Shown here one piece after another: positions 17,779 through 25,692 of a DNA stretch of 64,000 bases. Source of the stretch: Muricoccus roseus. Lineage in GTDB: Bacteria > Pseudomonadota > Alphaproteobacteria > Acetobacterales > Acetobacteraceae. Numbering within the stretch: position 1 is the first letter of the stretch; each line of letters starts with the position of its first letter. Location of the stretch: NCBI RefSeq assembly GCF_900141905.1, contig NZ_FQZF01000004.1, positions 206,871 through 270,870 of the forward strand. The letters run 5' to 3'. The notes under the pieces are model-generated. The model did no database searches and was not told the origin of the DNA. It was given only the letters and a program-made list of their open reading frames with translations. Position numbers and translations under genes: made by a program.

Positions 17779-18615
17779 ATGGGGCCATCCGCACGGAGAA
17801 GAACGCCGTTGGAGATCCTGCCGGCCAGCCTGCTCGCCCGTCATCCCGCCTGGCCTACCGCGCTGCGCTTCGGCCCGGGCTGGACACCGCCCGAGATCAT
17901 CGAGCCGCTGGAAATCGCGCTGGTGGATGCCGCCATTCCCGAGTTGGCGGCGCGCGGCATCACGGTGCGGAACGGGTTGGGCAAAGACAACCGCCTCCTG
18001 CTCGATGCGCATACGCCGAAGCAGCGGCTTTCGCTGGATCTGTCGCGCGCGAGGGACAGCACCATCCTCCTGGGCCGTTATGCGAGGCTGGCGGGAGAGG
18101 TCGCGGCGACCGGGCGTGGCCACCTGCTGGCTTCGACGGGCTGGGACAGCCCCTCCATCGCCATGGTCCACTGCACCTTCCGGGGCGACCGGGCGCTGAT
18201 CTTCCTCGGCCACGGCCTGACATCGAACCGCACCAACTTCCTGGCCGAGGGGCCCGAAGGCGCGGTGCTGGTGGGGGATGACGCGATGTTCGCGACCGGC
18301 ATCACCATCCGCACCTCCGATTCGCATGGCATCGTCGACCTCGCGACCCGCGAGCAGGTGAATGCGCCCGAACCCGTGGTGGTCGGGCCGCATGTCTGGC
18401 TCGGGCAGGATTCGCTGTTGATGAAGGGCGTCACGATCGGGGCCGGGTCGATCGTGGCGGGACGGGCGGTGGTGACGCGCCCGGTGCCACCCCGGGCGCT
18501 TGCCGCGGGCGTGCCGGCGCGGGTGCTACGCGAGAATGTCAGCTGGACCCGCCAGTCGCGGCCGCGGCCGGAGCAGATCGCGGCGATGATCGAGGGACTT
18601 CCCGAGGCGGATTGA
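17779..18615 (+). CDS. Hexapeptide-repeat (left-handed beta-helix) acyltransferase
   Basis: 278 aa from ATG 17779; in-frame TTG codons at 17737 and 17810 are alternatives. The C-terminal half shows the hexapeptide helix and a maltose/galactoside O-acetyltransferase-type end: PVVVGPHVWLGQDSLLMKGV, TIGAGSIVAGRAVVTRPVPP, ALAAGVPARVLREN. The catalytic histidine may be in SDSHGIVD. The N-terminal 120 residues are not recognised. It is the only plus-strand gene of the glycan cluster and probably O-acetylates its product. Confidence 0.8.
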   Translation: MGPSARRRTPLEILPASLLARHPAWPTALRFGPGWTPPEIIEPLEIALVDAAIPELAARGITVRNGLGKDNRLLLDAHTPKQRLSLDLSRARDSTILLGRYARLAGEVAATGRGHLLASTGWDSPSIAMVHCTFRGDRALIFLGHGLTSNRTNFLAEGPEGAVLVGDDAMFATGITIRTSDSHGIVDLATREQVNAPEPVVVGPHVWLGQDSLLMKGVTIGAGSIVAGRAVVTRPVPPRALAAGVPARVLRENVSWTRQSRPRPEQIAAMIEGLPEAD

Positions 18616-18632
18616 AGCGCGCGCCCCCGCCG

Positions 18633-19754
18633 TTATGCCAGATAGAATCCCTTGCCTTGCGCCTCCTTGCTGCGGAGGAGGGAGCGGCGGACCTGCCGCA
18701 GGGTGCGCTGCCCGACATTCTGGGCGTAATAGGCCTCGTCGCCCGGCAGCCGGTCCATCACCAGGCGCCAGAGCCAGTCGATCTCCTCCCGCGTCACCGG
18801 CCGGTCCGGGTTGAACATGCGCTGGCGCATCTCCTCCAGCTTCGCGGGGTAGGTGTTCCGGCGATGGGCCGCGCAGGCGGCACGCTTGTCGTCGATGATC
18901 CTGGCGATGATCTCGGGCGTCGCCTCGGGCGGGTTGGCCGGCAGCGCCTCCACATAGGCCATGTTGCCGAAGCCGAGCTTCTCGAACTGCGCGGGCTGGA
19001 AGGACTCGCCCTGCGCGCCGATGTAGCGGGCGTAGCAGACATCCGTGTTGAGCCGGGCATAGCCGAGGTCGGCGCAGGCCATGGTCTTCGCCACGTCCTG
19101 CGAGGAGGCGGTGCTCGACACCGCCTTGTCCTGGTAGAGTTCCACGATCCGCAGATGCGGGCGGGCCTGGTAGTCCACCTGCGAATACACCTCGTGGAAG
19201 GGCTTCAGCCAGGGCTGCATCGCCTTCCAGCAACGCCGCGTCAGCGCGAAGCCCCAATGATGCTCCATCGGCACCAGATTCGGCGCCTCCGGATCGGCTT
19301 CGCGCTGATGGTCCCCATAGGCGGCGAAGTAGCCGACATTCTTATGCGGCAGCAGCAGGCGGCGGAGCTGCTCCAGCATCGCGACATAGGCCGGGCCGAG
19401 CTCCAGGTCCTCCTCGAAGAAATAGGCGACCTCGGCCTTCAGCGTGTCGAAGGCGAGCTTCTCGCCGCGATGCAGGTTGAGGGCGATGCCCAGATTCTCC
19501 GGCGAGGCATGCACATGGCCGCCGGGGAAGACCTCGCGGAAGGTCGCGATGCTCGCCTCGATCAGCTCGGGGTCGCCATAGGTGATGCCGGAGCGGCGTG
19601 AGCGGGCGCCGTCCTGCAGCAGGTGCACCTGGCTGTCCGGGATGAGGACGCCCTGCTGCGCCTTCATCGATTCGCACAGCTTGCGCAGGTAATCCGGCCG
19701 GGTGAAGGAGAAGATGATGATGGGGGCGCTGACGGCCGGGGCAGTGTGCGGCAT
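18633..19754 (-). CDS. Glycosyltransferase-like protein, paralog of the fusion protein
   Basis: 373 aa. Shared with the first domain at 15993-17603 are IIIFSFTRPDYLRKL, SPENLGIALNLHRGE, AYFFEEDLELGP (acidic triad at 114-116), NVGYFAAYGD, HHWGFALTRRCWKAMQPW and SSQDVAKTM. It lacks the methyltransferase domain; instead the C-terminal 70 residues (EEIDWLWRLVMDRLPGDEAY, LRQVRRSLLRSKE) look like a small DUF4214-type helical module. It ends 17 nt from the convergent acyltransferase gene. A role in assembling the same surface glycan is inferred. Confidence 0.8.
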   Translation of the reverse strand: MPHTAPAVSAPIIIFSFTRPDYLRKLCESMKAQQGVLIPDSQVHLLQDGARSRRSGITYGDPELIEASIATFREVFPGGHVHASPENLGIALNLHRGEKLAFDTLKAEVAYFFEEDLELGPAYVAMLEQLRRLLLPHKNVGYFAAYGDHQREADPEAPNLVPMEHHWGFALTRRCWKAMQPWLKPFHEVYSQVDYQARPHLRIVELYQDKAVSSTASSQDVAKTMACADLGYARLNTDVCYARYIGAQGESFQPAQFEKLGFGNMAYVEALPANPPEATPEIIARIIDDKRAACAAHRRNTYPAKLEEMRQRMFNPDRPVTREEIDWLWRLVMDRLPGDEAYYAQNVGQRTLRQVRRSLLRSKEAQGKGFYLA

Positions 19755-19849
19755 CGCGCGCGCCTCGCTGACTCATGGGATGAAGGGGAAGGACGACGCC
19801 GCGAGGCGCCCGCCGTTCCGCTGGGCGTACGGCGCCCCGGCGGCGGCTT

Positions 19850-20833
19850 CTAGCCGAAATGCTGCCGCCACCAGGTCACGAAATGTCCAAGTCCGGTGCG
19901 GAGATCGGTCGTCGGCTCCCAGCCGAAGTCCCGCTTCATGGCGGAGACATCGGCGAAGGTGGCCGGCACGTCGCCGGGCTGCATCGGCTTGAGCACGCGG
20001 ATGGCCTTCACCCCCAGCAGCTCCTCGAGGATGCCGACCATCTTCGGCAGCTCCTCCGGGTGGCTGTTGCCGATGTTGTAGAGGCGGTGGCCACCATCGG
20101 CGGGCGGGTTGTCCAGCGCGGCCATGATCCCGGCCACGATGTCCGCGACATAGGTGAAATCGCGCCGCACGCGGCCCTCGTTGAACATCTCGATGGGGCG
20201 GCCCTTCAGCATCGCATCGGTGAAGAGCCAATAGGCCATGTCCGGCCGGCCCCAGGGCCCGTAGACGGTGAAGAAGCGCAGCCCCGTCAGCGGAATCCGG
20301 TAGAGGTCCGTGTACACGCTGCTCATCAGCTCGCCGGCGCGCTTCGTGGCGGCGTAGAGCGAGGCGGGGCGGTCCACGCGGTCGGTCTCCTGGAAGGAGG
20401 TGCCGTCATGGCGGGAGCCGTAGACCGAGCTGGTCGAGGCATAGACGGTGTGGCCGATGCGCCCCTCGCTGCGGCGGACACCCTCGAGGATGCCGAGATG
20501 GCCGGTGACATTGGCCGCGGTGTAGGCGAAGGGCGCCTGGAGCGACCAGCGCACCCCGGCCTGGGCGCCGAGATGCGCCACGCGGTCGATCTCGGGATGC
20601 GCGGCCATGAGCGCCAGCAGCTCCTCGGTATCCGCCAGATCGATCCGGTGCATCCGGAAGGCGCCGGGGCGGGCATTGCCGGTCAGCGCCTCGACCCGCG
20701 CCTCCTTCAGCGCCGGGTCGTAATACGGGTTGAAGTTGTCGATGCCGATGACCTCGTCCCCGCGCGCGAGGAGCGCCTGGCACAGATGCGCGCCGATGAA
20801 GCCGGCCGCGCCGGTGACGAGGATGCGGCCCAT
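19850..20833 (-). CDS. UDP-glucuronate 4-epimerase-like sugar epimerase (extended SDR)
   Basis: 327 aa. NAD-binding GAAGFIGAHLCQAL (GxxGxxG) is at residues 8-21, followed by DNFNPYYDPALKEAR, a segment typical of UDP-GlcA/GalA epimerases. The catalytic pair is in ASLYAATKRAGE (YxxxK) and PLTGLRFFTVYGPWGRPDMA matches the same group. It would supply a galacturonate-type nucleotide sugar to the glycan cluster. 95 nt separate it from the glycosyltransferase gene transcribed in the same direction. Confidence 0.88.
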   Translation of the reverse strand: MGRILVTGAAGFIGAHLCQALLARGDEVIGIDNFNPYYDPALKEARVEALTGNARPGAFRMHRIDLADTEELLALMAAHPEIDRVAHLGAQAGVRWSLQAPFAYTAANVTGHLGILEGVRRSEGRIGHTVYASTSSVYGSRHDGTSFQETDRVDRPASLYAATKRAGELMSSVYTDLYRIPLTGLRFFTVYGPWGRPDMAYWLFTDAMLKGRPIEMFNEGRVRRDFTYVADIVAGIMAALDNPPADGGHRLYNIGNSHPEELPKMVGILEELLGVKAIRVLKPMQPGDVPATFADVSAMKRDFGWEPTTDLRTGLGHFVTWWRQHFG

Positions 20834-21032
20834 GGTCAGGCCTGGCGGACGGAGGCAGGGCGATAGGCAGGCGCGTCCTCAGGGCTCGTCGCGTGGCGGA
20901 TCGCGGGGAGTCTGGGGGGCATCAGGCGCCTTCCATGGGGCGGACAATCCGGCTGCGGATTATAGCGGCTTGCCGGCGGGGCACCATCCACCCCGCCCCA
21001 CCCCTGCCCCGGGGCGCCCTGCGCGCCGTGAC

Positions 21033-21062
21033 TTGCCTGCGGGGCGCCCGCTGCGCCATACC
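21033..21062 (+). promoter_or_regulatory. Candidate promoter for the TPP-riboswitch transcript
   Basis: TTGCCT, 18 nt, CATACC lies just upstream of the riboswitch so that a transcript would begin about 10 nt before its P1 helix. The -10 box is poor. The rest of 20834-21070 shows no gene. Confidence 0.35.
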
Positions 21063-21071
21063 CGGCGCCGG

Positions 21072-21163
21072 ACACCGGGGGGAGCCCATTTCGGGCTGAG
21101 AGGCGGGGCAACCCGCGACCCCTGGAACCTGACCCGGTTCGGACCGGCGTAGGGATCGGTGCT
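21072..21163 (+). promoter_or_regulatory. TPP (thiamine pyrophosphate) riboswitch
   Basis: The THI-element core is nearly complete: GGGGGGAGCCC and CGGGCTGAGAGGCGGGG on the P2/P3 side, CCTGGAACCTGACCCGGTT on the P4 side, and GGCGTAGGGA before the closing helix. P1 pairs CACCG (21073-21077) with CGGTG (21157-21161). TPP binding normally represses the downstream gene. The only gene downstream on this strand is the binding protein at 21320. A CCTCC/GGAGG pairing at 21295-21312 could hide that gene's ribosome-binding site. Confidence 0.93.
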
Positions 21164-21294
21164 TCAGACGGTGGTGCGCCCCTGGCGCGAAATCAGACCC
21201 GCGCAGGCGCTGCGCGACCCGGCCGGCCCGCCTCATGCGGCCGGAGGGGTGGGCCTGCGCCCGGCATTCCACCTGGCCCCGCTTCCTCCCGCTC

Positions 21295-21312
21295 CCTCCG
21301 CTGGGATGGAGG
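21295..21312 (+). promoter_or_regulatory. Possible ribosome-binding-site sequestering hairpin
   Basis: CCTCC (21295-21299) can pair with the GGAGG ribosome-binding site (21308-21312), with an 8-nt loop, 7 nt before the GTG start of the binding-protein gene. Together with the upstream TPP aptamer it suggests control of translation; alternative pairing with the aptamer was not computed. Confidence 0.4.
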
Positions 21313-21319
21313 ACACCCC

Positions 21320-22882
21320 GTGCAACGCCGCTCCCTTCTGAAGGGCGCCGCCCTCTCGGCGCTCCCGCTTCCCGCCCTCGCCCAGCCGGCGCGCGCCCGC
21401 ACCCTGCGCTTCGTGCCGCAGGCGGCGCTGACCGCGCTGGACCCCATCGTGCAGAACGCCACGATCAGCACCACCCATGGCTTCTGCGTGTTCGACACGC
21501 TCTACGCCACGGATGCGAAGTTGGCGCCGCGCCCGCAGATGGCGTCGGGGCATGCGATGAGCCCGGACGGGCTGCTCTGGACCATCCGCCTTCGCGACGG
21601 GCTGCGCTTCCATGATGGCGCGCCGGTCCTTTCGCGCGATGCCGTCGCCAGCCTTCAGCGGTGGTGCGTGCGGGACCTGTTCGGGCAGATCCTTGCCCGG
21701 GCCGTGGCCGAATGGGGCACGCCGGACGACCGCACCCTCACCATCCGGCTCCGCCGGCCTTTCCCGTCCCTGCTCTACGCCCTGGCCAAGCCCGCCGGCA
21801 TCCCACCCTTCATCATGCCGGAGCGCCTGGCCCGGACGGCGCCGGACCGGCCTGTGCCGGAGATCGTCGGCAGCGGCCCCTGGAAGTTCGTCGCCCCGGA
21901 GTTCAACCCGGGCAGCTTCGTGGCCTATGCGCGCAACGAGGCCTATGTGGCGCGCGACGAACCGGCGGAGGGAGCCTCAGGCGGCAAGCGCGTGCATTTC
22001 GACCGGCTGGAGTGGCACATCATCCCCGATGGGGCGACGGCGGGCGCCGCGCTCCAGCGCGGCGAGGTGGACTGGGTGGAGTACCCGCTACCCGACCTGC
22101 TGCCCCTGCTCGCGCGGGACCGCAACATCCGCACGCAGATTTACGACCCGATCGGCTTCCTCGGCGTGATCCGCTTCAACCACCTGCACCCGCCCTTCGA
22201 CAAGGTGGAGGTGCGCCGCGCCGTGCGGGACTGCATCAGCCAGCCCGACCACATGGCGGCCGTGGCGGCGCCGGGCGACTGGCGGGAATGCCACGCCCTC
22301 TTTCCCTGCACCCTGCCCGGGGTGACGGAGTTCCCCGCGCCACCACGGGATTTCGACAAGGCGCGCGCCGCGATCCGCGCCGCCGGGATGGAAGGCGCGA
22401 AGGTGGTGGTGATCAACCCCACCGATTTCGCCGCCGTGGCGCCGCAGGGCCGTCTGGCCGCCGATGTCTGCCGCCAGCTCGGCTTCCGGGTGGATCTGCA
22501 GGAGATGGACTGGGCCGCGATGCTCAGCCGCCGCAACTCGCGGGAGGATGCGGATCATGGCGGGTGGAGCATCTACCCGACCAACTTCCCCGCCGCCTCC
22601 ATCGCCAACCCGGCCGTCAACTCCGGCATCCGCGGCGATGGCCCGACCGCCTGGTTCGGCTGGCCGACCGATCCAGCGACGGAGGCGGAGATCGAGCGCT
22701 GGCTCTATGCCCCCGATGCCGCGGCGCAGGCGGCGGCCTTTGCGGCAGTGCAGAGGACGGCCTGGGACCATGTCGGCTTCGCGCCGAGCGGGCTGTTCGT
22801 GCTCAAGACCGGCTTCCGCGCCGATCTTTCGGGCGTGCTGCAGGGGCCGAACCCGTATCTGTGGAACCTGGGCCGGGGCTGA
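21320..22882 (+). CDS. TPP-riboswitch-controlled ABC transporter substrate-binding protein (OppA/DppA, SBP_bac_5)
   Basis: 520 aa. GTG start with GGAGG 7 nt upstream. The N-terminus QRRSLLKGAALSALPLPALA is a signal peptide with a twin-arginine-like RR. The family-5 binding protein body is clear: FDTLYATDAKLAPRPQMASG, WTIRLRDGLRFHDGAPV, IVGSGPWKFV, EVRRAVRDCI. Such periplasmic proteins deliver peptides, opines, nickel or other solutes to ABC permeases. No permease or ATPase gene is adjacent, so it must work with a remote one. The upstream TPP riboswitch implies a thiamine-related ligand (thiamine, a phosphate ester or a precursor); that is inference. Confidence 0.9.
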   Translation: MQRRSLLKGAALSALPLPALAQPARARTLRFVPQAALTALDPIVQNATISTTHGFCVFDTLYATDAKLAPRPQMASGHAMSPDGLLWTIRLRDGLRFHDGAPVLSRDAVASLQRWCVRDLFGQILARAVAEWGTPDDRTLTIRLRRPFPSLLYALAKPAGIPPFIMPERLARTAPDRPVPEIVGSGPWKFVAPEFNPGSFVAYARNEAYVARDEPAEGASGGKRVHFDRLEWHIIPDGATAGAALQRGEVDWVEYPLPDLLPLLARDRNIRTQIYDPIGFLGVIRFNHLHPPFDKVEVRRAVRDCISQPDHMAAVAAPGDWRECHALFPCTLPGVTEFPAPPRDFDKARAAIRAAGMEGAKVVVINPTDFAAVAPQGRLAADVCRQLGFRVDLQEMDWAAMLSRRNSREDADHGGWSIYPTNFPAASIANPAVNSGIRGDGPTAWFGWPTDPATEAEIERWLYAPDAAAQAAAFAAVQRTAWDHVGFAPSGLFVLKTGFRADLSGVLQGPNPYLWNLGRG

Positions 22883-22893
22883 CCGGCCAGAGG

Positions 22894-22928
22894 AAAGGGC
22901 CGCCGGCACGAAGCCGGGCGGCCCTTTT
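22894..22928 (+). terminator. Rho-independent terminator after the binding-protein gene
   Basis: AAAGGGCCGCCGGC pairs with GCCGGGCGGCCCTTT (one bulged G) around an ACGAA loop, followed by T residues, 11 nt after the stop. Confidence 0.75.
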
Positions 22929-22960
22929 CATCACGGCCCCGCGGGGCCGGCCGAGGCTGG

Positions 22961-23185
22961 TCAGGAGTGCTGGCCGCCATTGCCGGTCGCGCCCGTCCGT
23001 TCCAGGAAGCTCTGCAGCGCGGACTTGCGGGTGAAGGCGGTCTGGGTCCCGGCAGGCAGGCCCTCGGTGTAGGCGGCCTGGCCGTCATAGGGATTGGCCT
23101 CCCGCGCGAAGGCGCCCTGGCCGGCGGCGACGCCCATCAGCGCCGTGGCGAGGCCGAGCACGCGGAGAAAGGGAAAAGCGGACAT
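22961..23185 (-). CDS. Small secreted protein, function unknown
   Basis: 74 aa. The first 27 residues form a signal peptide (hydrophobic core LRVLGLATALMGVAAGQ, AxA-like cleavage AFA). The mature part of about 47 residues (EANPYDGQAAYTEGLPAGTQ) is polar and resembles the short periplasmic DUF4148-type proteins common in proteobacteria, though this match is weak. It is divergent from the LysR gene at 23368. Confidence 0.6.
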   Translation of the reverse strand: MSAFPFLRVLGLATALMGVAAGQGAFAREANPYDGQAAYTEGLPAGTQTAFTRKSALQSFLERTGATGNGGQHS

Positions 23186-23367
23186 CCTGAATTATGCCTC
23201 TTGTGGATGGTGGCGGCACCATGCCGTCGTCTCGGCACGGGGCATATGCCCCGGATCGGCGCCGTTCCACTTGACCTTGTCGATGACTTCCATCTGTCTG
23301 GTGAATGGAACCGGCGCGGCTCCCCTTCCATCCCTGCCGCTGGTTCCCGCCGATGGAGAGGGGCTGA

Positions 23368-24291
23368 ATGGTACAACGATCGCACGACGGGGGCCTGCGC
23401 CGGCTCGACATGAACCTGCTGCCGGTCTTCGCGGCGCTGATGCGGGAGCGCAGCGTGACCCGGGCCGGGGAGGTGCTGTTCCTTTCCCAGCCTGCCACCT
23501 CCTCCGCCCTCGCGCGGCTGCGGGCCTTCTTCGGGGACGAGCTGTTCATCCGGAACGGGCGGACGCTGGAACCGACGCCCAAGGCCGAGGCGCTGATGGA
23601 GCAGCTCGCGCCCGCCATGCAGGCCGTGGCGGGCGCCATCGCCAGTTCCATCCCCTTCGACCCCGCCACCGATACCCGCACCTTCCGTATCGGCATGAGC
23701 GAGGACGTGCAGATGGCTATGATCCCGGTGCTGCCGCTGCTGCGGAAGGCGGCGCCCCATTGCCGGATCATCATCCGCTCCGGCACCTACCGCACCATCC
23801 CGCGCATGCTGGAATCGCGCGAGATCAACACCGCGATCGGCCATACCGAGGACCTGCCGGCCGCGACGAAGCAGCGGGTGATCCGCCGCGGCGGCTGGCG
23901 CGTGCTGCGCGATTCCGCATCCCCGGGGCCGGTCGACCTCAATGCCTATTGCGAGCGCCCGCACATGCTCGTCACCCCCCGGGGCGATCTTTCGGGCTTT
24001 GCGGATGAGGAGCTGGCGCGGCTCGGGCGCAAGCGGCAGGTGGTGCTCGGCGTGCCCGATTTCGGCCTGATGCCGCGCACGCTCATCGGCACCGACATGC
24101 TCTGCCTGGTGACCGAGGCCGTGGTGGATGCGGTGGCCGCCCTGGGCGGGCTGGAGCGGCTGGCCGCCGACCCCCCGCCCATTCCCTGCCCGGAGGCGGT
24201 GACGACCATGGCCTGGCGCACCGCCGTGGACCAGGATGCCGGCGAGGTCTGGTTGCGGGCGCAGCTCGTGCAGCATCTGGCCCGGCGGTAG
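23368..24291 (+). CDS. LysR-family transcriptional regulator
   Basis: 307 aa. N-terminal HTH: LDMNLLPVFAALMRERSVTR then LSQPATSSALARLRAFFGDE, the NodD/TdcA-like LysR subgroup, followed by a binding domain ending in TAVDQDAGEVWLRAQLVQHL. The spacing of 45 nt to the aldehyde dehydrogenase gene on the same strand suggests a common unit or local regulation, but the 182-nt region upstream is also shared with the divergent small secreted protein. Confidence 0.88.
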   Translation: MVQRSHDGGLRRLDMNLLPVFAALMRERSVTRAGEVLFLSQPATSSALARLRAFFGDELFIRNGRTLEPTPKAEALMEQLAPAMQAVAGAIASSIPFDPATDTRTFRIGMSEDVQMAMIPVLPLLRKAAPHCRIIIRSGTYRTIPRMLESREINTAIGHTEDLPAATKQRVIRRGGWRVLRDSASPGPVDLNAYCERPHMLVTPRGDLSGFADEELARLGRKRQVVLGVPDFGLMPRTLIGTDMLCLVTEAVVDAVAALGGLERLAADPPPIPCPEAVTTMAWRTAVDQDAGEVWLRAQLVQHLARR

Positions 24292-24336
24292 AGGACACTG
24301 CATCGCCTTTGCCGGAAAACGGGGCTAGAGCGAGGC

Positions 24337-25692
24337 ATGGCCGAAGCCCTTGCCCTGCTGGACGCCGCCCGCGCCTGTTTCGCCACGGGCCGCACCCTCC
24401 CGCTGGAGGACCGGCGCGCGGCCCTGATCACCCTGCGCGACGGGCTGGAGGCGATGGAGCCCGAGCTGCTCGCGGCTCTGCACGCCGATCTCGGCAAGCA
24501 GGAGTTCGAGGCCTGGACCTCCGAGATCCTGCTCGTCCGCCAGGAGATCGCGCTCACCCTCAAGCGCCTGCCCCGCTGGGCGAAGGAGCGGCGGGTGAGG
24601 GGGCGCTGGTTCCACTTTCCCGGCCGGGCGGCGCTGCGGGTGGAGCCGCGCGGGGCGGTGCTGATCCTCGGGCCCTGGAACTACCCCGTGCAGCTCTGCC
24701 TCGTGCCCCTGGTCAGCGCCATCGCGGCGGGGAATGCGGTGGTGCTGAAGCCCTCGGAGGTCGCGCCGGCCACGGCGGCCGCGCTGGCGCGGCTTGCGGC
24801 ACTCTGCTTCGCGCCGGGCCATGTGCAGGTGGCCCAGGGCGGGCCAGAGCTGGCGGCGGCGCTGACGGCCCAGCCCTTCGACCACATCTTCTTCACGGGC
24901 AGCACGGAAACGGGCCGCAAGGTGGCCGAAGCCGCCGCGCGCAACCTGGCCACCACCACGCTGGAACTGGGCGGGGCCAATCCCTGCATCGTGGATGAGG
25001 GCGCGGACCCCGTGCTCACCGCCCGGCGCATCGCCTGGGCGAAGTTCCTGAACGCGGGCCAGACCTGCCTCGCCCCGAACCACCTGCTCGTGCATGAGAG
25101 CCGCGCCGAGCCGCTCATCGCCGCCCTGCGCGAGACCATCACCCGCTTCTACGGCGCCGACGGGCGCGGGATGCAGCGGGTGGTGGATGCGCGGCATCTC
25201 GGGCGGCTGAAGGCGGTGCTGGCGCGCGGCCGCGTGCTGCATGGCGGCGCGGTGGACGAGAACGCGCTGCATCTCCAGCCGACGCTCCTGGCCGACCCCG
25301 ACTCCGCCCTTCTGCGGGAGGAGATCTTCGGCCCCATCCTGCCCATCGTGACGTGGCGCGACCGGGCGGAGCTGCTGGCGGGACTCTCCGGCCTGCCCGA
25401 GCCACTCGCGCTCTATGTCCATACGCGCGACCAGGGCTTCGCCGATGCGGTGGCCCGGGCCCTTCCCTCGGGCGGGTTCTGCGTGAACGAGCATCTCGTC
25501 CACTGCACCGTGCCGGACCTGCCCTTCGGTGGCGTGGGGCCGAGCGGACAAGGGCGCTATCACGGACAGGCGGGGTTCGAGGCCTTCTCCAACGCACGTG
25601 CGATCTTCCGGCAGCCCGCGGGCATCGATCCGCCCATGCGCTATCCGCCCTACAAGACGCCGCTCTCGATCATCAAGCGACTGATGGGATGA
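24337..25692 (+). CDS. Aldehyde dehydrogenase (class 3 / coniferyl-type)
   Basis: 451 aa, shorter than classical ALDHs as in class 3. PWNYPVQLCLVPLVSAIAAG is the NAD-binding entry, FFTGSTETGRKVAEAAA the coenzyme loop, TTLELGGANPCIV the general-base glutamate and FLNAGQTCLAPNHLLV the catalytic cysteine. EEIFGPILPI and SGGFCVNEHLVHC follow. It oxidizes aldehydes, perhaps fatty or aromatic, to acids in the cytoplasm. The stop overlaps the following flavoprotein start (ATGA). Confidence 0.92.
   Translation: MAEALALLDAARACFATGRTLPLEDRRAALITLRDGLEAMEPELLAALHADLGKQEFEAWTSEILLVRQEIALTLKRLPRWAKERRVRGRWFHFPGRAALRVEPRGAVLILGPWNYPVQLCLVPLVSAIAAGNAVVLKPSEVAPATAAALARLAALCFAPGHVQVAQGGPELAAALTAQPFDHIFFTGSTETGRKVAEAAARNLATTTLELGGANPCIVDEGADPVLTARRIAWAKFLNAGQTCLAPNHLLVHESRAEPLIAALRETITRFYGADGRGMQRVVDARHLGRLKAVLARGRVLHGGAVDENALHLQPTLLADPDSALLREEIFGPILPIVTWRDRAELLAGLSGLPEPLALYVHTRDQGFADAVARALPSGGFCVNEHLVHCTVPDLPFGGVGPSGQGRYHGQAGFEAFSNARAIFRQPAGIDPPMRYPPYKTPLSIIKRLMG

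Noticed and set aside
20834..21032. Open frames upstream of the TPP riboswitch
   Set aside because: Short, low-complexity and without ribosome-binding sites; they are shadows of the leader and the epimerase gene.
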